Shown in pieces: positions 46,771 through 57,790 of a DNA stretch of 64,000 nucleotides. The stretch comes from Dolomedes plantarius (Eukaryota; Arthropoda; Arachnida; Araneae; Dolomedidae), in contig OU015501.1 of NCBI GenBank assembly GCA_907164885.2, positions 67,307,432-67,371,431 of the forward strand, in the 5' to 3' direction. The translations under genes were made by a program, and so were the position numbers. Below the pieces are notes generated by a model that made no database searches, was not told the DNA's origin, and was given only the letters and a program-made list of their open reading frames with translations. Position 1 is the stretch's first letter, and each line of letters begins with the position of its first letter.

Positions 46771-48850
46771 ACACAGGCCTGCGATGAAAAAAATACAAGG
46801 GCACTGACAGCTGAACTTTATGTATTTTTTGGTGCTGATTTCATAAAAAATAATGAAAAATTTCTATCACGTCACGTTTAAATGAAAAATTCAATTTTAC
46901 TTTGATTTTTATGAACATTTACCATAATTTTTTTTCTGCGTTGAATTTCTTCCCTCCCTACCTGACCATCTTTCTACCGTGGTGAAACCTACAGAATACC
47001 CCTCTGTGACACATTCCCTAGCATTACAGACTATGTAAGACAACTTTATCTTGCGTATTTTGGCATGAAACTCGGAGATTAGGACAAATCGTGGGTTCCT
47101 CATAAAGTTTGTGTGCAGTGTCTCAATTATCGACGCTGATGCTCAAAGGAAAGAAGACTGCTGTACGATTTGGAATTCCTATGACATGGTGGGAGCCGAA
47201 AAACCACTCTGATGATTGTTACTTTTGTCCCTGCCATGTCCGTGGGTATAACCGCAAAAATCAAAAGCTAATCTCTTATCCTGATAACATTCCATCGGCC
47301 ATACACCCCGATCCTCATGGACTTGATGTGCCAGTGCCATTGCCTCCAACTGAATTGCTAGTCATCTCTTTAGACTCGGAACATCCAGAAGTTCAAAGCT
47401 CCGCTACCGAATATAAGCCCTCTGGAGGCGAGGACCTCCAGAGGGGAATTTGGGAGGCCCTTTACCTTTCTCTCAGGTTGAACTTAATGATCTGACTAGA
47501 GATCTGAGCCTTTAGAAAGAAGCAGCTGTATTGTTAGGCTCCAGATCGAAAGAAAAAACTTATTGGTCAAAGGGACCTTTTTGGGGGGGTACAGGAATCG
47601 AGAAAAAGAATTTGTTTAGTACTTTGAGGAAGAGGAGTACCTGGTCTATTGTGCTGATGTTCCCGGATTCACGAGCAAATTTAATATCACCTAAGATAAA
47701 GATGAATGGAGGCTGTTTATAGATTCATTGAAAAGGAACCTTAAAGCTGTCCTTCTTCATCACGGAAGCCAGTGTGCCTCTGTACCAGTTAGACACAAGG
47801 TTCATTTAAAAGAACACTATGGAAACCTGGCTCTCGTCTTCAACAAAAGGAAATGTGCCCACCACGGTTGGACCATTTGCGGTGATTTGAAAGTTATCTC
47901 CATGCTTCTTGGTTAAGAAGGCGAATGGCCAAAAAGACAAAATCTTGAACCTGGAAAATTTCTGGGTAATTACAAGGATCCTGATTATAAAGAAATTGTT
48001 ATGAATATGCTGGACAAATTTCAAGCGTTGGGTTGCTCCATGAGTGTCAAAATACATTTCCTTCACTCACATGGGGACTTTTCCCCCGAAAATTTAGGAT
48101 CAGTCAGAGAAGAACAGGGTGAAAGGTTCCACCAAGACATCAAAGATATGGAGCGCAAATATCAAGGAAGATGTGACAAGATCATACTCGCCGACTACTG
48201 TTGGATGTTAACACGAGATAGGCCTGAGACTGGATATAAAAGAACGTCAAAAAGAAATTTCAAAAGAAAAAGAGTACATACTTAAATATAAACTTGTTTT
48301 GTTTTGTTTTTTGCCCAGATTAAAATTTGTTTCAAACTTTCATGTACACATACATAATATTTGCTCCTCTTGGTCAATCGTCTATTTTATGTAAGTTACC
48401 TTAATAAAAACAAATTAAAATAGCATGTTGGTGATTTTCTTCTAGAAACTGCACCATAATTTGGTGTAAAAAGTCTAAACTCAAGGGAACTTTTTGTTTT
48501 TCTCTCGATCAGAGGCAGCTCGTGCGATCTGGCAACAGTGGTTTTCATGCATTTAAACCTATAAAAAATAATCGATTGCTGAAAAATAAATTTGCTTCTC
48601 CAAGAATCGGTTATTTTACATAGATTTATATGAATAAAAACCACTGTTGCTAGATAGTACATGCAAAATTGTTGAGAAAATTCCTTTTCAAATAGGATTT
48701 TAGCAAAAATATCGATATCAATTTTACAAAAAATCCTGACGTGATGGAAAAAAATGGTGGTCATTTTCGAAATCAGCACACCAAATAACATAAAACTCAG
48801 TGAAAACTTCTCTTGTATTTTTCAAAAACTTCAATTTCGCAGGCCTGTGT
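46771..48850 (+). mobile_element. Unclassified 2.1-kb TIR element, copy B
   Basis: Both ends carry ACACAGGCCTGCGA as inverted repeats (46771-46784 and 48837-48850). The homology between ends extends through AAATACAAG and, further in, GGTG(TG)CTGATTTC. Length is 2080 bp. Copy A lies inverted at 16334-18425. The target duplication is not resolved. It carries a broken protein gene and a conserved internal foldback at about 48523-48661. Confidence 0.87.
47020..48284 (+). pseudogene. Broken multicopy arthropod protein gene with DCYFC and FHQDI motifs, copy B
   Basis: Reads QLYLAYFGMKLGD, a stop, DKSWVPHKVCVQC (cysteine pair), then LKGKKTAVRFGIPMTWWEPK and SDDCYFCPCHVRGYNRKN, PDNIPSAI and the Pro-rich LDVPVPLPPTE. 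Frame changes lead to VYCADVPGFTSKFN, HHGSQCASVPVRHKVHLKEH, the open block ICGDLKVISMLLG and then NMLDKFQALGCSMSVKIHFL, REEQGERFHQDIKDMERKYQ and LADYCWMLTRDRPETGYKR. The order matches an uncharacterised protein family common in arthropods, whose members often lie in multicopy repeats. Function unknown; two cysteine clusters suggest zinc binding. Confidence 0.8.
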
Positions 48851-49270
48851 TATTCGCTGTCACATTATTAGCCATTAGTCTGTTAAATACTGGCATCTTT
48901 TTATGTTTTATATGTTTGGTATTGGTTCTACAAACCAAGTTATAGCTAATTTCAAATCTGCACGTAAGTTTATTTTGCATATTTTTAATACCTTACCTCT
49001 ATAAATGTTTCTTATATCGTATAAATGTTACATTTTATATTGCGCGTTTTAACCCTTCAAAGCAGAAAGTCACGTATCCTTACATGTTGCTTTTTATAAT
49101 GACTGTGCCAAACTACTGATCATGTCGCTTATTTTCTTTCCTTTTTTTGTCACTGTTATTTATATTCTATACGGTAAAGCAAGTTCTAATTAACTTATAT
49201 TGTCGAACATTTATGTACAATATACTTTGACTTACTATGCTATTTGAGCATATATATACCGTATGTTTGT

Positions 49271-49314
<44 letters not shown>

Positions 49315-49769
49315 CTAATACACATCGTAAACATTTACACAAATATATGTGTCGTATGCACGCTTCATTTTGAGTTTACCTCATGGCATATAGTTTATCA
49401 ATAAATATTGTATACATTACTATCTTGATTCGTTTCTACTGTTGAAACTTTACGTCAAACCTTCACTACAAAAACTGAGTGCTCCTTTTTTTTTAAATGA
49501 TAATTGAACTTTAAATTTTATCCATTTATTTATTTGATTGTTCAATTTGTATTTACATGTATGTATATATATTTCTTTTCCCGATTTTTATTTCCGTCAA
49601 TAAATTACATTATTCTAAACCTATTTGAGTATGTTATTTGTACATTTTAATTCACTCTGATTAAGCTGACTTTTCCCGGGGTGGTTTTTTTTATAATTTA
49701 ACAGTTATACCAATATAACAAAATACTATTTCACAAAGCAGCTCCTGTTTACAGAAGAAAAAAAACAAA
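48851..49769. other. AT-rich stretch with (TA)n microsatellite
   Basis: A run of about 20 TA units lies at 49273-49312. No gene or transposon end recognised. Confidence 0.6.
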
Positions 49770-51765
49770 GGTAAGTAAACAATGCAATTAATCATGAGTA
49801 AAAGGGATATGAAAATTCATTAACACTTGTACAATCTTCATCACCTTCTTACAATAATAATCATTATAAATTTTAAATTTATCCCAGTTGACAAAATCAT
49901 TAGGTAAGGTCTCTCTTATCTGTTTGAAGTTATTACAAACGAATAAACAATGTTCTACCGTTTGCGTCTGACCACAAAAGCAAAGATCGTTCTTATTGCG
50001 AAATCTCTTCTGATAGGCCGCAAAGCAGCTATGGCCAGTTATTGCTTGATTCATGAGGAAGTCCCCGCTTAAGCGGTCTTCACAGACAGTCTTATAAATT
50101 TGGTATGTTCATCTACCTTTTCCTGAGTTCCAATCTTGCTGCCATATATATAATTCATTTTTTCAATTTTCTTTTTAATTGCTTTCCTGGTATATTTGTA
50201 AGTAACATTAATACAGTCAGAAGCTGAAGCCTCTTTGGCTGCCATGTCGGCCTCTTCATTACCCAATATCGCGACATGGGCCTTCACCCAGTGCAAAAAT
50301 ATACCCATTTTTTTCTCTTTTTATCGTTGTTTTTATTTGGGTAACTAGGTCTCCGTTATACTTAATTGATTTAAGTGCCTCAAGGGCACTTCTTGAGTCT
50401 GTGAAAATATCACTACTTTTTATAATCTTTTTTATCATTATCTCAATAACCATTTGAATTGCTCGTAGTTCCGCGATATACGAGTCACCGCTCACTATAC
50501 GTTCTTTATAGATTTCCTTTATGCCCTCTTTATAGTGCACTACTCCCGCACCGATTTTGTCTCCTGTTCTTGATCCATCTGTATAAAAAATGTCACTCGT
50601 CCTACATTTTTCCTGAAATGTCCAGTCGATACTCATCCACTCATCTACATCCTCTATCCTTCGGCTTCTTATAGTACAGTTTTCTAAATTGTAAATTTTA
50701 TTTCCAATTTTAAATTCTTTGCCTTCTTCATATAACATATTTAACTGATACATTGCTCTTGCTTTTTGGTGAAGTGGCTTACAACTTGCCAGCACGTTTT
50801 GAGTAAGGGCCTGTTCACATAGGAGTCCGTTGCGTTGCGTTGCGTTAAGGAAAAGATGACGTTGAGACGAAAATAAACCAATCATAGGCCTCTAAACGAT
50901 TAGCAATGAAATTTTTAACGCCTATGATTGGTTTATTTTCGTCTCAACGTCATCTTTTCCTTAACGCAACGCAACGGACTCCTATGTGAACAGGCTCTAT
51001 CAGTAGCTACAGTTCTATAGCATTTGGTTATTGCTATTAACGATGGTCTTTGAAGCTGTTTTAATTTATTAAAAACCACTTGGTCTCTATACCATATTTC
51101 AGCTCCATACAGGAGTAACTTTTCGATTACAACTTTATATATCTCTTTAATTATTTTAGCATTAACGCCCCATGTTTTTCTAGTTATGCTTATAATTTTT
51201 TATAGTATTCTCATTGACTTTTCATTTAAGCTGTTCAGGTGAGGCTTAAAATTAATTTTGTTATCAATAATTATTCCTAAGTACTTAATTTCCGTGCTGT
51301 AATTGATATTTTTATTTTCTAATAATATAGAATGTTTCTTTTTAATGTTACCTTTATTCATAACTACTGTGTATTTACATTTCTCTATACTAATGTCCAG
51401 CCTATGTTTGGCTGCCCATCTCTTACATCCCGTCAACGCTACTCTTGATAGAGTTGCGAACTTATAAACTACTGGACTATGTAAAATTACCATTTTATCA
51501 TCTGCAAAAGCTGCAATATATATTCATCTCTATTCCCTTCTAATAACTCATTGTGATCAGCCGCAGGACCGGTCCCAAGGACGAGCCCTGTGGCACACCC
51601 ACGTTGTAGCCATAATCAAAGGCATTCAATATGACTTTCCTTCCTGTTATAAAACTTTTTATTACGTTATACAATTGTTTTTTAACTTTATATTTCTTCA
51701 TCATTTCAAGAATGCTACTTTTTTGTACCGAATTGAAAGCATTTTTAATGTCTAAAGACCTTAAA
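49770..51765 (-). mobile_element. LINE with RNase H domain (I/R1-like group), 5'-truncated
   Basis: From right to left on the minus strand: reverse transcriptase motif A (LDIKNAFNSV), GVPQGSSLGPVL, AFADDKMVIL (the FADD box), then IKYLGIIIDNKINFKPHLNS. An RNase H domain follows with IFYTDGSRTGDKIGAGVV, YIAELRAIQMVIE, DIFTDSRSALEAL and FLHWVKAHVAILGNEEADMA. A C-terminal CFCGQTQTVEHCLFVC zinc-like motif closes it near 49900. A MITE (50806-50997) and a few frameshifts break it. The RNase H domain points to the I/R1-type clades. Confidence 0.85.
50806..50997. mobile_element. Foldback MITE, 192 bp, nearly perfect palindrome
   Basis: Arms of about 75-80 bp match almost exactly around a 30-bp loop. 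The main difference is three GCGTT units on the left and two on the right. TA flanks the element at 50804-50805 and 50998-50999. Leaving out the MITE and one TA rejoins the LINE frame as RTVATDTQNVLASCK, which fixes the insertion site precisely. No coding capacity. Confidence 0.94.
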
Positions 51766-52137
51766 AAAAAGTAAGTATAGTTTTATCAAAAATTTATATC
51801 CACATTAATGTGGATGAGAGTATAATGATGGAAACAGTCAAAGATTTTGACCTATCTAATTATAAAAAATTTGATTTTATTTGACTACTCTTGCAAAAGA
51901 TATTTCCATTACTTTTAACAATATTAGATTATTTTTTTAGCAACATGAAGGCTGAGAAGGATTCAAATACTGATCATTTGATTGTTATCATCACTTCCAA
52001 AGTTTGTTTATAGGTGTTTTTTTAAATTCAGTTGCAAAATCAAGTCGGTATTGAGAGTATAGGATTATAGATACTGCTCTCCACACACACAAAAAGGTGT
52101 GATGCGATGTGATGTGAAAAGAGGAAAAAGTCCCGTA

Positions 52138-52964
52138 CAGGTTGACCTCCTATAGCACGGCATCTTACAACATGGTTTCGTTCTAACACGATAAGATAAA
52201 TTGCGGGAACCCTCGTATAACACTGCAACCTGTAACACGGTTTTGCTCTAACACTATAAAAAAAATTACAGCACTAGATAACATGATTTTTGCTTAACAC
52301 ATTTAAAAACTAAATTACCTTAAAATAATGACGGGAAGGAATAATGAACTATAGTGGCTTTACATGAAAATTTATAAATAAATTATAATTTATTCATTTA
52401 TAACTCGATAAAATTACAAGTAGGCTTAAGCTTATCTGAAAATCTTGAATCATTTTTCCTGAATGCAGACCCTTCCGCTGAAAGAAGCCGAAAATTCAAA
52501 AGGGAGCTGCAAAATTGTCTATCTCCATATCGTGAATTTGCAATGACCTTGTAAGAGCCAGCAAACAAACCAAAATTACAGATTTTTTAAAGGGGATAGA
52601 AGGTGAAAAAAAAAAAATCTAAATGAATAAAAAGGTTCTGAAAGTGAAGGTGACATTGTTCAACCGAAAACATGTTCTCGTTTGATTGTACTTAGCAGTG
52701 ATGAGGAAGAAGTTTATTAAATTAATGTCGCATTAAATGAAAATAATATTTTTTGTGTCTTTTCGTTTTGTGTTATACATACATTTATATTTTTAATAAG
52801 AATTAAGTTGCTTATATGGAATTTAAAAAAGATGTTTGTTTTCAATAAGTTTTCAGAACATAAGCCCTCTTTTTTAACTGTCTCTGGGTCTCATATAAAA
52901 CGATTTCACGCAACGGTTTCTAGGAACCTATCTACCGTGTTGTAGGAGGGTTGCCCGTTACCTG
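52138..52964 (+). mobile_element. Nonautonomous Tigger/pogo element, copy B (827 bp)
   Basis: The ends CAGGTTGACCTCCTATAGCA and the inverted CAGGTAACGGGCAACCCTCC are flanked by TA at 52136-52137 and 52965-52966. The interior matches copy A (12630-13452) in opposite orientation, including the remnant KPKLQIF/TKITDF-type transposase C-terminus around 52558-52720. Confidence 0.9.
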
Positions 52965-52966
52965 TA

Positions 52967-54142
52967 TTTGGATCTTTCCAATATTTTCTTTATCATTTGT
53001 GTGTAGTGAAATGTTACTTCTGCTTTCTGTTTTTATATTTAAAAAAGCCTCTCTTCCAGTCTACACTTTGCACCCTCTACCATCAGTTTTGGAAAAAAAA
53101 TTCTGGCTATGTGCTTGACTTTGATGTTTGGTTAATACAGTAAAGGGGGACAGTGGCAGATACAGAAAAAAATCTTGGGTGGGGCAGGTTGCACCCACTA
53201 TAGTGAAAGCATACTTACACCTGTAAGATTTTCTGGCTTATTTTATTTTATTTATTTTTTTGGTGGGGAGGCTTGTAATAAGTCCAGACTGTCATCTATT
53301 TTGAATTTCAAAAGAAAATTTCATGAATTTATTTATTAACATTAAAAAGTAAATTAACTAGCACTTATTATTATTATTTTCAAATTTTTGACTTGATCGA
53401 AAATTCTTTTGAATTTCTGGTCCCAATTTATGGGGTCTGGGTGAGTGTCTCACATGTTCATGTGGAAATCTGCTCCTGGAGAGCACGTGTTCCCCCCCCC
53501 CCCTGATCTGTCCTTTGTTGGGGCCCCCAAAGTCGGCTTTTATTCATGTCAGCGACGAGTTCTTATTTGTCAGGATTCGTCTGTAAAAGTATGTACAGAA
53601 TGTGGAATAACTGAAACTGTGTCTAATTGGCCCCCTAACTGCAACCAGTTAACTGTTTTATAGTTGACTTGTTGATCAGTTGCTATAAGCTGTAGTAGCA
53701 TGTGTTCGTAACTTACAATAAAGTATTTGGTAATGATGCTTCGTCAGAATACTTTATAAACTATATTCAACAGAATATAATCCAACACATAGTGGATTAT
53801 AACACAGAATATTATCGTTTGAAAGAGTTTAAATTGCAAAATGGTTAATGGTTAATTTTAAAATGTTAAATGGTGTAAAATAATGTACTAAGTATAATAG
53901 TAAAGGTGTAAGTAATGGATATAAAAATAATGAACACTTGTATCCAATTGTTGTGTTTATAATGTAATCATAAGTAATTTTTAAATAGATTTCTTTGCTT
54001 TAAGAATACGTGACATAATGAATTAATGTATTTTGATTTTACTTGTTAATGCATACTGATTTTACTTGTTAATGCATACTGATTTTAATCGTTAAATATT
54101 ACTAATAATGGAAATTAAAGTACACTGCTTTTCAAATTTCAG
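52967..54142. other. Unassigned stretch before the P-element relic
   Basis: CAGTGGCAGATACAGAAAAA at 53159 looks like a transposon tip, but no matching inverted end was found. A C-run is at 53493-53503. A short direct repeat of TGATTTTACTTGTTAATGCA occurs at about 54035-54080. Confidence 0.45.
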
Positions 54143-54143
54143 A

Positions 54144-54257
54144 TTTTTGGGGGAAATATAAAAATATCTCTGGATGTTGATGTCCATGATGTTGAAAGCC
54201 TGTCATTTTTACTACAGCGTGTTAATGATTTAGTAATTTGCAAAAATGCTGAATCAG
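54144..54257 (+). other. Possible exon just upstream of the P-element-like coding blocks
   Basis: A 114-bp open segment (IFGGNIKISLDVDVHDVESL, then SFLLQRVNDLVICKNAES) sits between a good acceptor (TTTTCAAATTTCAG) and a strong donor (GTAAGA). It might be an exon of the P-element-like gene or of another gene. No homology recognised. Confidence 0.4.
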
Positions 54258-54439
54258 AGTAAGACTAGTTTTAATCTGTTTCATTGGGTGGTAACATTTG
54301 TTCTCGAACTTTACTTATCGTTTCATTTCATTTTAGGATGTCTATTAGTTGTCTTGCGTATCTCTCTGAGAAAAATAAGCTAACACTGTGTAGTGCTGCC
54401 GATCTATGAAGAGAAAAAATGACTTGAAAAGAAAAAAAG

Positions 54440-55695
54440 AATTGCGGCTTGCAGCCAAGGAAAAATTTTAAATTGCGTTACTGAGGAAAAATATTACAAA
54501 AAGGAATTCTCGTTTAAAGAAGAAGGTTAACCTTAAAGGAAAAATTTTAAATATAACATTTCAAATTTATTTTTAATTTGACAGTGTATTTATTTTTAAC
54601 TATTTCTTTACTTGGGTAGTGCAGTTAAGAAATGATCTCTTGATATCTAAACGTTTATGTGCTGAAATGAAGGAAAATGTTTTGCAAGCCATTGCTCATT
54701 TGCCATACCAACAACAAATAGCAATAAAAACGTGTTTCAGCTGCAAAAGCAAAATGTAATGCGGCCGTGAGATACCCAAAGCAGTGGTTTTATGAGTGCC
54801 TGCTGCTGAGAATAAAAAGCAGCAAAGCATACAAACATCTACGGGAGCATAATATACTTTCTTTGCCTTCTACCCTTATGAATTATATTCTGTCTGTTAA
54901 GGGGGTGTATGGGTTTCAGAAAAGTATATTTGTGTGTATGAAAAAGAAAGCTGGTGACATGGAGGTATCTGACCACCGAGGTAGTACTTGTGCAAAATTT
55001 AATATGGTGTATCATGGCTGCAAAACCTCTCTTTATTTCTTAATTTCTTTATTGTCTTCTTTTTAGGAACGCTGCTCATTGGTGAGATGAAGCTGTCCCC
55101 TACTCTCGTGTTTGATCAGAGAGAACTTTCGGTAAAACGTTTTACTGATTTGGGAAAGTTCACTCCGGATCATCACAAATGTGAGAAGAGGGACCATGCT
55201 TTAGTGCTCATGTACCAGCCCTTTAAAGGTAAATGGGTCCAAACGCTGCCATGCTTTCTGAGCACAAGACCTGCATCTGGTACATTGCTCCATCCTTTGA
55301 TTGTATAATGCATAATTCTGCTGGAGCATTCTGGTTTTTTTTTGTGAATGCTGTCGTCAGTGTTGGAGCAACATGAAACAGGAAGGTGTGATCCAATTTG
55401 GCATCAACTCAGAAAATTTAACCTGCAGTCATTTGTGATCCTGAGAGAAGATTGTGGTTCATTTCTGACTTCCTGCATCTTGTTAAGAACAGGCGAAATT
55501 TCATATCTTCTAATAAACAAATAATGGTATATTATTAATTTTCTTTATATTATGTCTGCTTTAGATTATCTGTATTAAATTATGAGACTTCTATATTCTA
55601 TGATTCTTTCAGACTCGCGAAGGTCAAGATGTTGGGAAGCAGTAATGGAAATGGATAATCCAAAGGGCTTCAATCTGAAAGCTTGTCCCAAACTT
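54440..55695 (+). pseudogene. P-element (THAP9-like) transposase relic, left part
   Basis: A coiled-coil-like remnant (NSRLKKKVNLKGKI) is followed by RNDLLISKRLCAEMKENVLQ, then YPKQWFYECLLLRIKSSKAY and KHLREHNILSLPS. Next comes the RNase H-like block: LLIGEMKLSPTLVFDQREL, DHALVLMYQPFKGKWVQTLP, and in another frame RRLWFISDFLHLVKNRRNF. A short final block MEMDNPKGFNLKACPKL ends where a Jockey LINE begins. The motif order follows P-element and THAP9 transposases. Stops and frame changes make it nonfunctional. Confidence 0.85.
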
Positions 55696-57530
55696 TAAAG
55701 CACCTGGAATTGATAACATAACTATTTCTGCTATAAAAAACTTACTTATAAATTACTTACTTATAAACATTTTATGTGAGCTCAAAAATAAAATTTTCGA
55801 ATTTAAGTACTTTCCGATAGCATGGAAAACTGCGATAATTATACCGATTAGGAAACCTAGCGAGGATCCCTCCATTCCAAAAAATTATCGTCCCATTAGT
55901 TTACTCTCCTCTTTTAGCAAACTGGTTGAACATATACTGTGTAAAAGAATTAACAAGTTCTTGGGTGATAACAATGTCATTATTAATGCACAATTTGGTT
56001 TAGATCCCAACATTCCACTACGCATCAGCTACTCCGAGTAACGGAATACATCCATGATGGATTCCAGAATCGGATGCAGACTGGTGCAATTCTTTTCGAC
56101 TTAGAAAAATCATTCGAGCGCGTCTGGCATAGAGCACTAATTTATAAACTAATTAAACTTAAGATGTCATATGCTATTATTCACCTAATTCGCTCTTATC
56201 TGCTTAACAGAACCTTTAAATTCCGCCACACACAATCAATTTCCTCACTTTGTAACGTTAATGCTGGAGTTCCTCAGGGCTCCAAGGTAGGACCTATTTT
56301 ATTTAATATATTTATAAATGATATCCCACATTCTACACTAGTCATGTTTGCGGACGACACGGCAATCTTAGCGAAGCATCGAAATACTAAATATATGCAC
56401 AAGCAACTCCAAAGGCATGTTGACATTCTTGAACGTTGGTTCGAACGGTGGAGAATTAAACTAAATCCTGCTAAAACGAAAGCCATATTTTTTAGCTATA
56501 ACAGGACTCCACCTCCGCCGGTCACAGTATATGGTCATCTGGTACACTTTGAAAGAGAGGGAAAATACCTTGGAGTTTACTTGGATAGCAGGCTAACCTG
56601 GAGAAAAAATATAGAATACATTATTAGAAAGTTCTTTATGGCACGTAGGGATATCGCACACTTGCAGTAGGGATATCGCTCTTGTATCAGAACCAAATGA
56701 GTATTGATAATAAACTTTTATTGTATAAGACCATACTTCGCCCAATTCTGACGTATGCTGTTCCGGTTTGGGGCTCAGCAGCTGACACTCATATCCAGAG
56801 ACTGCAAATTATACAAAACAAGACTCTCCATGGTATCAGAAAGGCGCCATGGTACCTACGTAACGCTATTATTCATAGGGATCTAGCTATTGACCTATTC
56901 GGCATCATATTAAAGATCTGGCTACGAACTTTTACAATAGGATATACTCAATCACTAACGCAGAACTTGCTAACCTGCCTGATTATGATCCTAGGGAGTG
57001 CTTTAGGCGCCCGAAGGCTATTTTGGTTATGAACCCAGGCCTTGTTCCTGTTCGGTATTCCGTTCCTCCTTTTCAAAATTACAATAGCCCGGCTACTTCT
57101 GTTTTCTGACCTGCCTTTCTTTTCGATCGTTCCTCTTTCTACCATGCGATTCCCCCCTCGGACCATCTGTTTGCTGGAGAAGGGGATTGATAACCTGTTC
57201 CCGGAATTTCAATCCTGCTTGCTTTCCTCTTTGATTTCGCTACTCGCTTCTTACGGACATCGGACCTATCGCCCTTTCGTCCTCTTCCACTAACTTATTT
57301 TTTATCCGAATCATATTCCAAAGTTCCCGTCTTCTAGTTTTGAATTTTTTTAATAATTTCTTGTTTCACCCTTTGTTTAAATTCTCCATTATCATTTAAG
57401 TTAGCCATGCCACAATGGTTACTCGTAGTCGTTCTTGCTAATTAGTTGATTTTTCAACTAATTAATTTATTTTTTCTCCCTTAATCATTGTCAACACTAT
57501 TTGTAACCTTGAGAACGGTAATCTTATGTC
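55690..57530 (+). mobile_element. Jockey-clade LINE, 5'-truncated
   Basis: Reverse transcriptase reads FKAPGIDNITISAIKNL, FEFKYFPIAWKTAIIIPIRK, NYRPISLLSSFSKLVEHIL, then after frame changes GAILFDLEKSFERVWHRALI (motif A), NAGVPQGSKVGPILFNIFIN, VMFADDTAILAKH (FADD box) and GKYLGVYLDSRLTWRKNIEY. The C-terminal part reads KTILRPILTYAVPVWGSAAD and LQIIQNKTLHGIRKAPWYLR. It starts mid-protein, so it was 5'-truncated on insertion. The exact 3' end and target duplication were not resolved. Confidence 0.87.
56074..57032 (+). pseudogene. Jockey reverse transcriptase core, frameshifted
   Basis: The 198-codon open part (56074-56670) holds the GVPQGS, FADD and YLGVYLD motifs. A stop and frameshift near 56668 separate it from the 116-codon continuation at 56682-57032. 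Its sequence is distinct from the LINE remnant at 15255-16175, though both belong to the Jockey group. Confidence 0.85.
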
Positions 57531-57589
57531 ACGTACTAACCTTGATACTGAGGATAAGGAGCTCTTGCTCCCTGGTGCCTCTATAGTCT

Positions 57590-57678
57590 TTTATGTCAAT
57601 GTCAAAATGTCCCATCTTTCTTGGGATTCAATTTATCCCAAATATTTCCAGAAGAGGAATGTGAAAGTGGCATTTCAA
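57590..57678 (+). pseudogene. P-element-like relic, middle exon piece before the mariner
   Basis: Reads VNVKMSHLSWDSIYPKYFQK and RNVKVAFQ, the segment that follows the P-type RNase H half. It ends at a donor-like CAA/GTATGT (57679). The matching acceptor (GCTGCAG at 59076-59082) lies just beyond the mariner, implying an original intron of about 120 bp. Confidence 0.65.
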
Positions 57679-57790
57679 GTATGTTTTAAATTGATCTTAA
57701 GAGTTTACTTTAGATGACTGCAATTCACCTGTTTGCTATAGTTCTTTACAATTAACGTAATTTTTTTCATTTAGTTCTTCAGTAACAGTA

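Noticed and set aside
12630..52964. A single large inverted duplication covering 12.6-18.4 kb and 46.8-53.0 kb
   Set aside because: The Tigger derivative and the 2.1-kb element appear in mirror order, but the DNA between them differs (host exon and Jockey fragment on one side, TA microsatellite and RNase H LINE on the other). Both LINEs also lie on the minus strand instead of being mirrored. Independent insertions explain it better.
53159..53290. hAT element starting CAGTGGCAGATAC
   Set aside because: No inverted partner end and no 8-bp duplication could be found nearby.
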